From positions 1 to 5,199 of the forward strand of contig JAUVKG010000230.1 of the NCBI GenBank assembly GCA_030596365.1: DNA of 5,199 bases, read 5' to 3'. Made by a program: the position numbers and the translations under genes. Source of the stretch: Chlamydiota bacterium. GTDB taxonomy: Bacteria; Auribacterota; UBA3054; B51-G9. Below are positions 1 to 4,296 of the stretch, piece by piece. A model generated the notes under the pieces. It ran no database searches and had not been told where the DNA came from. It worked only from the letters and a program-made list of their open reading frames with translations. Each line of letters begins with the position of its first letter. Position 1 is the stretch's first letter.

Positions 1-4
1 ATTC

Positions 5-23
5 CACAAGCAGGATGCTTGTG
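5..23 (-). terminator. Perfect hairpin just after sppA, possible terminator
   Basis: CACAAGC (5-11) and GCTTGTG (17-23) form a perfect 7-bp stem around the loop AGGAT, three bases past the sppA stop codon. The position suits a transcription terminator for the ackA-sppA operon. No T-run follows within the four remaining bases before the window edge, so intrinsic termination is not shown. The loop word (ATCCT on the minus strand) also occurs in the apical part of the strong terminator at 4259-4290. Confidence 0.45.
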
Positions 24-26
24 TTA

Positions 27-1070
27 CTATAATTCCGGCTGCCAGAGATATTTGAAGCCCGGAGTCTGACTTTTCCATCTGGCCGGGAAAGGCAGATCGA
101 TTTTAGGATTTACATTCATTCCGGACATCATTATTTCGAAGAAAGTCATTGTTTTTTTATACCTTATAACTTTGAATTTTTTTGTGCCGGTAAGTTCTTT
201 TAAAAGATTTACAGTAGAATCAAATCCACCTATTTCATCAATAAGACCAAGTGTAAGGGCATGCGGAGCGCTGAAAATACTTCCATTAGCAAATTTTCTG
301 ACCTCATCAGTGTTCATGCCTCTACTTCTTGAAACAATAGAAACAAAACGGTTATATAAATCATTGACGACATTTTGAAGCATTTGAATTTCTTCGGGCG
401 AGGCATCTCTGAAAGGATTTAAAATATCTTTATATTTTCCTGATTTAATGGTAACATCCTTAATACCAATTTTTTCTCCAAGCTCTTTTACATTATAAGA
501 AGATAATATCACGCCTATAGAGCCTGTAATAGTAGTTCTGTGGGCTACAATCTTATCCGCAGCGGCACTAATATAATATCCGCCGGAAGCAGCAATATCC
601 CTGAATAAAGCCACAACTTTTCTTCCTTTTTTTGACGATTTAAATTTTAGCAGACGTTCGTAAATTATATCACTCGCAGTAACTCCACCACCAGGGCTGT
701 CAACTAATAATAAAATTGCGATAACGTTATCATCTTTCTCAGCTTCGTCAATTTGTTTAATAATTCTTGTTGCGAGTCCGGGTTCTCTAAAAAATCCACT
801 TGAATCTTTTGCCAATGAGATAATACCGAAAGCTTCAATACAGACAACTTTTTTTCTGCCTTTTCCTTGAATTAACTCTTCGGTATATTTACTTGAAACA
901 TCACTTGAGCCTAAGTTTTCTGTAACAAGCATTGCAATTAATCCAATGTTCATAAGTGCGCTGACACCAAGCAGAACAAGAATTATAATTATAGCAACCC
1001 AGTGTCCTAAAGTTGAGTGCTTTGTTTGAGTCGCCTGTTCGATGGTAATCGAGTTCATATCTTCTGTCAT
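27..1070 (-). CDS. sppA: Signal peptide peptidase SppA, S49 family, membrane-anchored
   Basis: 347-residue serine protease that in characterised relatives degrades leftover signal peptides in the membrane after protein secretion. One hydrophobic segment at about residues 23-50 anchors the protein, with the S49 domain at about 75-290 outside the cytoplasm. Visible motifs are DSPGGGV (124-130), the nucleophile region AASGGYYIS with Ser162, and SGKYKDILNPFR with the general base Lys214. The Ser-Lys spacing of 52 residues equals that of the short Bacillus-type SppA (Ser147/Lys199). At 347 residues it is the short single-domain form, not the doubled E. coli form of about 618. A tail of about 40 residues ends in PGFKYLW. 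The first ATG is chosen because GGAGG lies 5 bases upstream; Met5 would be too far from it. Two stops in a row (TAG TAA) end the frame. It follows ackA by 14 bases and is probably co-transcribed with it. Confidence 0.94.
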   Translation of the reverse strand: MTEDMNSITIEQATQTKHSTLGHWVAIIIILVLLGVSALMNIGLIAMLVTENLGSSDVSSKYTEELIQGKGRKKVVCIEAFGIISLAKDSSGFFREPGLATRIIKQIDEAEKDDNVIAILLLVDSPGGGVTASDIIYERLLKFKSSKKGRKVVALFRDIAASGGYYISAAADKIVAHRTTITGSIGVILSSYNVKELGEKIGIKDVTIKSGKYKDILNPFRDASPEEIQMLQNVVNDLYNRFVSIVSRSRGMNTDEVRKFANGSIFSAPHALTLGLIDEIGGFDSTVNLLKELTGTKKFKVIRYKKTMTFFEIMMSGMNVNPKIDLPFPARWKSQTPGFKYLWQPEL

Positions 1071-1074
1071 TTTT

Positions 1075-1080
1075 TCCTCC
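1075..1080 (-). promoter_or_regulatory. Strong ribosome binding site of sppA
   Basis: Minus-strand GGAGGA lies just before the sppA ATG (GGAGG is 5 bases from it), inside the 14-base gap after the ackA stop. It fixes the start at 1070 rather than the internal Met5. Confidence 0.85.
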
Positions 1081-1084
1081 TGTG

Positions 1085-2284
1085 TTATTCAGAAAGTTCG
1101 TTTCGTGTTTCGCGCGCAATAGCGAGTTCTTCGTTTGTTGGAATAATCCAAATAGGAACGGAAGAATTATCATCAGAAACGCAGCATGCTTTTCCGCGAG
1201 TCATATTTTTTTCAGCGTCAAGAGATAATCCAAGTCCTTTTAAGTAACCACAAATCATTTTTCTGATTTCGTGAGAATTTTCGCCAATACCGGCTGTAAA
1301 AATTATCGCATCCGTTTTCGGCAGCAAAGCTACGTAAGTCCCAATGTATTTCGCAATACTGTATGCACAGATTTTAAGCGATATTTCCGCACGTTCATTT
1401 CCGTTTTCACTTGCTTCAAGAATATCGCGCATATCACTGCTAATGCCTGAGAAACCGAGCAATCCGCTTTCTTTATTAAGTAAAACATCAACATCTTTAG
1501 CGGTCATATTTTCGTTTTCCATAAGATAAAAAACAATTGCCGGATCAATATCACCGCAGCGCGTTCCCATAACAACACCGGCTAAAGGAGTAAAGCCCAT
1601 AGTTGTATCAACAGACTTTCCATTTTCAACAGCGGTCAGTGAAGAACCGTTACCGATATGACAAGTTACAACAGAAACTTCATCAACTTTCTTCCCGTTT
1701 TTTTCTGCAAAAGCTTCTGTAACAAATTTATGGCTTGTACTGTGAAATCCATAGCGTCTTATATGATCTTTTTCATAATATTCATAAGGTATAGCATAAT
1801 AAAAAGCGTGCTTAGGGATAGTTTGATGAAACGCTGTGTCGAAATCAGCAACATTAGGTACATCAGATAAAGCGGTTTGACAAGCATAAATACCGGCAAG
1901 ATTTGCCGGATTGTGAAGCGGTGCCAACGGACTGCATTCTTCGATGCATTCTAAAACTTCATCGTCAATAATAACCGAATGGGTAAATTTCTCTCCACCG
2001 TGAACTACACGATGACCGAAAGCATTTATTTCATCTTTTGATTTCAAAACGGCACAATCTCCGGCTGTTAACGCTTCAAGAGCAGCTGTAACAGCTTTTG
2101 TATGATCCGGCGCGTCAACAGGCTGCTTTGTAAAATTTTCACCACCTGCAGTCAGAGTAAATTGAGCTCCGTCTTCCTGACCTATTCTTTCTATCAAACC
2201 TTTTGCAATAACGGTTTCTTCCGGGAAAGATATAAGCTGAAATTTTAAGCTTGAGCTGCCGCAATTAATAACCATAATGTACAT
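1085..2284 (-). CDS. ackA: Acetate kinase AckA
   Basis: Cytoplasmic acetate kinase, interconverting acetyl phosphate + ADP and acetate + ATP, the substrate-level phosphorylation step that usually works with phosphotransacetylase (no pta is in the window). The 399 residues match the family's normal length of about 400. Signatures: VINCGSSSLKF at 5-15 (Asn7), HRVVHGG with Arg92, FDTAFHQT with Asp149, YGFHSTSHK with His181, MGTRCGDIDP with Arg242, and TNEELAIARET with Glu385. These align with Methanosarcina AckA residues Asn7, Arg91, Asp148, His180, Arg241 and Glu384, the last five with a uniform +1 offset, so the active site appears complete. Many homologues have FHGTSH where this one has FHSTSH. 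The start at 2284 is preferred over Met4 because AGGAGA lies 6 bases upstream. It is the first gene of a likely ackA-sppA operon, with five TTTAAGG repeats directly upstream. Confidence 0.97.
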   Translation of the reverse strand: MYIMVINCGSSSLKFQLISFPEETVIAKGLIERIGQEDGAQFTLTAGGENFTKQPVDAPDHTKAVTAALEALTAGDCAVLKSKDEINAFGHRVVHGGEKFTHSVIIDDEVLECIEECSPLAPLHNPANLAGIYACQTALSDVPNVADFDTAFHQTIPKHAFYYAIPYEYYEKDHIRRYGFHSTSHKFVTEAFAEKNGKKVDEVSVVTCHIGNGSSLTAVENGKSVDTTMGFTPLAGVVMGTRCGDIDPAIVFYLMENENMTAKDVDVLLNKESGLLGFSGISSDMRDILEASENGNERAEISLKICAYSIAKYIGTYVALLPKTDAIIFTAGIGENSHEIRKMICGYLKGLGLSLDAEKNMTRGKACCVSDDNSSVPIWIIPTNEELAIARETRNELSE

Positions 2285-2290
2285 AAATAT

Positions 2291-2296
2291 TCTCCT
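2291..2296 (-). promoter_or_regulatory. Ribosome binding site of ackA
   Basis: Minus-strand AGGAGA lies 6 bases before the ATG at 2284 and 15 bases before the alternative ATG at 2275, so it favours the longer protein. Confidence 0.75.
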
Positions 2297-2304
2297 ATAT
2301 CTTT

Positions 2305-2341
2305 TTTAAGGTTTAAGGTTTAAGGTTTAAGGTTTAAGGTT
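2305..2341. repeat. Five perfect TTTAAGG heptamers upstream of ackA
   Basis: Units lie at 2305, 2312, 2319, 2326 and 2333, followed by a partial TT. Read on the ackA strand the unit is CCTTAAA. The array ends only 8 bases from the ackA ribosome binding site, so it lies in the leader or across the promoter. I find no convincing -35/-10 pair around it. Perfect copies of a 7-bp unit are prone to slippage, and a change in copy number would shift upstream elements by 7 bp without touching the reading frame. Confidence 0.95.
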
Positions 2342-2387
2342 GTTTGTGAGTGTTAAATTTTTCCCATTAATCCATCTAATAAAATAA

Positions 2388-2401
2388 CGTGCTACTGCAC
2401 G
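2388..2401 (-). terminator. Small hairpin followed by a T-rich stretch
   Basis: CGTGC (2388-2392), loop TACT, GCACG (2397-2401): a perfect 5-bp stem. On the minus strand it is followed directly by TTATTTTATTA. It could be a weak terminator for the lipoprotein transcript, about 100 bases after that gene. The stem is short, so this is tentative. Confidence 0.3.
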
Positions 2402-2402
2402 G

Positions 2403-2434
2403 TCATCCATCAATCCAATAATCCAACAATTCTA
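2403..2434. repeat. Degenerate octamer repeat (AATCCA type)
   Basis: Four contiguous octamers: TCATCCAT, CAATCCAA, TAATCCAA and CAATTCTA. A related AATCCAT word occurs about 35 bases to the left. The period of 8 matches the larger array at 4007-4118, but the unit is different. Confidence 0.6.
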
Positions 2435-2459
2435 AGTATTTCGATCGCTTCGCGCCCGC

Positions 2460-2493
2460 GCAGTAAAAGCCGCTATTGCGGCTATATTACTGC
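2460..2493 (-). terminator. Long imperfect hairpin after the lipoprotein gene
   Basis: Outer arms GCAGTAA (2460-2466) and TTACTGC (2487-2493) pair over 7 bp. Inner arms AGCCGC (2468-2473) and GCGGCT (2478-2483) pair over 6 bp around loop TATT, with a small internal loop between them. It starts 9 bases beyond the TAG stop at 2503. On the minus strand the inner stem is followed by only four T's, three of which also belong to the outer stem. It may be a terminator, or an mRNA 3'-end protecting structure. Confidence 0.5.
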
Positions 2494-2502
2494 ACTCCAT
2501 AT

Positions 2503-3150
2503 CTACTTTTGTACCCAGATCCACTTATCGCCTTTTTTTCTTTCAATCCATATTCCTTTTTTTGCTTTGCTGCGGAAGGCTGTTGAATAGGCTTCCTGCT
2601 GACTCCGAATATCAGTGCCGGAAATTTTTGCGGTTATTTTATATAAATCTTTTCTTGCGGCATTTAATTTATCGGCAATCTTCGCTGCTTTAGTTAGTTC
2701 TTCTTTAGTCGCAATTTTATTTTTATTTATAAGTTGAACATAACCATTTTTGTTTTCGCCGAGAATACCTTTTTTAAGATATGGATAAGCTTCTCTGTAA
2801 AATAATTTAATTTCTTGAAGGGCAGCTTTACGATCTGTCTGCTTCGGTTTTGCTGCATAAGCGGTAGAAACGCCAAAATTTTGAACGATAGATATTGCTT
2901 TTGTAAGCATACTATTCGGTTTTTCTTCTTCAAATTCTTCATCATCAAGACCTTCCATAATTTCATCAACATCATTCGCAGCATGCTGATAAATATGAAT
3001 TTTTATTTCCGCGTTAATGGCAACAGGATGATCTTTATCGCCAACAACAGTTACTTTTGGTGAACAAGCTGAGTATGCAACTGCAATAAACGATGCAAAC
3101 AGGCACATAAGAGTTATAGTTAAGATTTTTGATAGTTTCAAATTTTTCAT
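2503..3150 (-). CDS. Probable YnbE-YdbL (DUF1318) fusion lipoprotein
   Basis: 215-residue envelope protein. Residues 1-28 are a signal peptide (KNLKLSK, then a hydrophobic core to AYSA) with Cys29 as probable lipidation site; Tyr at lipobox position -3 is unusual. Residues 29-70 (CSPKVTVV, AINAEIKIHIYQ, DVDEIMEGLDD) resemble E. coli YnbE, a small outer-membrane lipoprotein. An acidic linker (EEFEEEKP, 71-78) leads to a second signal-like segment ending in STAYAAKP (95-102). Residues about 105-215 resemble YdbL/DUF1318: GENKNGYVQL, KIADKLNAARKDLYKITAKISG, AKKGIWIERKKGDKWIWVQK. In E. coli these are separate proteins encoded with YdbH, an AsmA-like protein implicated in lipid movement between the membranes; no YdbH gene is in this window. 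The start is the first ATG after an in-frame stop at 3172-3174, with no Shine-Dalgarno visible. Family assignment is from remembered motifs, not a search. Confidence 0.75.
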   Translation of the reverse strand: MKNLKLSKILTITLMCLFASFIAVAYSACSPKVTVVGDKDHPVAINAEIKIHIYQHAANDVDEIMEGLDDEEFEEEKPNSMLTKAISIVQNFGVSTAYAAKPKQTDRKAALQEIKLFYREAYPYLKKGILGENKNGYVQLINKNKIATKEELTKAAKIADKLNAARKDLYKITAKISGTDIRSQQEAYSTAFRSKAKKGIWIERKKGDKWIWVQK

Positions 3151-3163
3151 AATATATCTTGGG

Positions 3164-3225
3164 GTTAATTGTTAATTGTTAATCAGTATTCAGTATTCGT
3201 TTCAATCATTTCAATCGTTTCAATC
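3164..3225. repeat. Three adjoining micro-repeat families in one spacer
   Basis: Positions 3164-3184 are GTTAATT, GTTAATT, GTTAATC. Positions 3184-3197 are CAGTATT twice, and 3199-3225 are GTTTCAATC, ATTTCAATC, GTTTCAATC. They fill nearly the whole spacer between the nitroreductase and lipoprotein genes. On the minus strand the 9-mers give three TTGAAA words that resemble a -35 element, but I see no well-spaced -10 partner. Confidence 0.9.
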
Positions 3226-3244
3226 TATAAGCTGGAAGCTTATA
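3226..3244 (-). other. Perfect hairpin overlapping the nitroreductase stop codon
   Basis: TATAAGCT (3226-3233) and AGCTTATA (3237-3244) form an 8-bp stem with a GGA loop. The TAA stop at 3240-3242 is inside the stem. No T-run follows on the minus strand, so it is not a standard intrinsic terminator. The 9-mer repeats begin immediately beside it. Confidence 0.5.
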
Positions 3245-3998
3245 TTACTATAGTGGAAGCGCGGCTTACTTTTCCAATTGAAGCGGCATAAGCCAAAAAC
3301 TGCCCGCTTTCATCAAGTTTTAACACTGCATTAACTTCCTCGTCATCAAACGCGCCAATAGCGCAACAACCGCAATCAACAGCTTTTGCTGCGAGATAAA
3401 GATTTTGACATATATGTCCCGCGTCAAGTAAAAGATATCGAAGACCTCTTGCGTTGAATTTCCATGTCATTCTTTCCGGAACGCAAATCCACAAAAAAGT
3501 TACCGCCGAACTTGCGACAAGATTAATGTTTCTAAATCCTAAAACAAGATTTTCGATTTCATCTTTATTAAAATCAAGCGGCAGAAGTTTATGCTTTGAA
3601 ACAATATATCTGTAAAGTCCCGGCTTTAAACCATCAACATTATTAATAAGAAGAACAGTTTCAAAAGCATGTCGCGCTCCCGCAGAAGGAACAGTTCTTA
3701 ATGATCTTTCATCAGACAATTTTTTAGTAAGTCCCTGAGTAGCCCACAGCAAAAAAGAAAGTTCATTGATTGATAAAGATTTCTCAGCGTATTTGCGAAT
3801 AGTTCTTCTGCTATCAATAAATTCCGATAAATCAAATGAGTTATACTTTAAATCCTGTGGATTCGGCAATTCAATAAGATTAATTTCATCAAACGGCAAT
3901 TCGAACAAAGGCGTTGGAACTCCTTTTTGTTGGTCTGTTTTTTCAAACGGGTCAATAAAGGAATCATTCCAAAATGTTTTACAAATTCCAGTGAGCAT
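3240..3998 (-). CDS. SagB/ThcOx-type nitroreductase-family oxidoreductase
   Basis: 252-residue member of the FMN-dependent nitroreductase fold, closest by motif to the SagB-type dehydrogenase group. Some members of that group oxidise azolines in thiazole/oxazole peptides; many stand alone with unknown substrate. Visible blocks: FWNDSFIDP and TDQQKGVPTPLFELP near the N-terminus, SRRTIRKY (63-70, FMN phosphate side), LSFLLWATQGL (80-90), TVPSAGARHAFE (102-113), GLYRY (127-131), and DAGHICQNLYLAAKAVDCGCCAIGAF, which spans 192-217. Length suits a single-domain stand-alone enzyme, presumably a cytoplasmic homodimer. No YcaO cyclodehydratase or precursor peptide is nearby, so a peptide-modifying role is not supported. 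The ATG at 3998 is the only reasonable start, because an in-frame TAA lies at 4011-4013. No Shine-Dalgarno precedes it, and a repeat array begins 8 bases upstream. The true substrate is unknown. Confidence 0.88.
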   Translation of the reverse strand: MLTGICKTFWNDSFIDPFEKTDQQKGVPTPLFELPFDEINLIELPNPQDLKYNSFDLSEFIDSRRTIRKYAEKSLSINELSFLLWATQGLTKKLSDERSLRTVPSAGARHAFETVLLINNVDGLKPGLYRYIVSKHKLLPLDFNKDEIENLVLGFRNINLVASSAVTFLWICVPERMTWKFNARGLRYLLLDAGHICQNLYLAAKAVDCGCCAIGAFDDEEVNAVLKLDESGQFLAYAASIGKVSRASTIVI

Positions 3999-4006
3999 GA
4001 AAGATG

Positions 4007-4118
4007 GAGGTTACAAGGTTACAAGGTCTCAAAGTCTCAAGGTCCCAAAGTCATAAGGTCATACGGTCATAAGGTCGTAAGGTCATACGGTCATAAGGTC
4101 GTAAGATCGCAAGGTTTG
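4007..4118. repeat. Array of fourteen AAGGTNNN octamers
   Basis: Starting at 4007, contiguous octamers run in strict 8-bp phase: GAGGTTAC, AAGGTTAC, AAGGTCTC, AAAGTCTC, AAGGTCCC, AAAGTCAT, AAGGTCAT, ACGGTCAT, AAGGTCGT, AAGGTCAT, ACGGTCAT, AAGGTCGT, AAGATCGC, AAGGTTTG. Units 7-9 (4055-4078) are repeated exactly as units 10-12 (4079-4102), showing a recent 24-bp duplication on top of the octamer period. The outer units are more diverged than the centre. The array lies immediately upstream of the nitroreductase start. Confidence 0.95.
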
Positions 4119-4258
4119 CAGACCTTAAGTGAGCGAAGCGAGCAACCTTCAGACCTTAAGTGAGCAAAACGAACAACCTTTCAACCTTAAGTGAGCGAAG
4201 CGAGCAACCTTCAGACCTTAAGCGAGCGAAGCGAGCAAAGCGAACAACCTTCAGACTC
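4119..4258. repeat. Four tandem 31-bp repeats rich in GAGCGAAGCGAGC
   Basis: Units at 4119-4149, 4150-4180, 4181-4211 and 4212-4251, then a broken fifth beginning CAGAC at 4252. Each has CAGACCTTAAG (CTTAAG is palindromic), then a GAGCGAAGCGAGC-like block, then AACCTT. Unit 2 has A substitutions in the middle block (GAGCAAAACGAAC). Unit 4 is 9 bp longer through an internal extra GAGC/AAGC step. The AAGGT word of the neighbouring octamers is here on the opposite strand. Nothing suggests a gene. The array lies between the rfbB terminator and the octamers. Confidence 0.93.
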
Positions 4259-4290
4259 AAAAAGCTCTGTAGGATTTACAGAGCTTTTTT
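4259..4290 (-). terminator. Intrinsic terminator of rfbB, probably bidirectional
   Basis: AGCTCTGTA (4263-4271) and TACAGAGCT (4277-4285) form a perfect 9-bp stem with loop GGATT. Five A's on the left (4259-4263) and six T's on the right (4285-4290) give a T-run in both directions. It begins 6 bases after the rfbB stop at 4297 and should separate rfbB transcription from the repeats and the nitroreductase gene. Confidence 0.92.
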
Positions 4291-4296
4291 ATAGAG

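Noticed and set aside
2305..2341. TTTAAGG tract as telomere-like DNA
   Set aside because: Only five units, lying internally next to a gene start, in an otherwise bacterial context. The resemblance to TTTAGGG is superficial.
3240..3998. Thiazole/oxazole peptide biosynthesis cluster
   Set aside because: Only the SagB-like enzyme is present; there is no YcaO protein, precursor peptide or transporter beside it.
4007..4118. Octamers as plasmid-type replication iterons
   Set aside because: No replication initiator gene and no DnaA-box cluster is visible. The units are shorter and more degenerate than typical iterons.
3927..4163. Plus-strand open frame running through the octamer array, giving an 8-residue repeated peptide
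   Set aside because: The peptide repeat is an automatic result of the 24-bp periodicity. The frame has no ribosome binding site and overlaps the N-terminus of the well-supported nitroreductase on the other strand.
4119..4251. GAGCGAAGCGAGC blocks as REP-type palindromes
   Set aside because: The block is not self-complementary; it is made of direct GCGA/GAGC steps, so no hairpin is expected from it.
4119..4258. 31-bp repeats as a CRISPR array
   Set aside because: The units are directly joined with no unique spacers and vary among themselves, and there is no cas gene.
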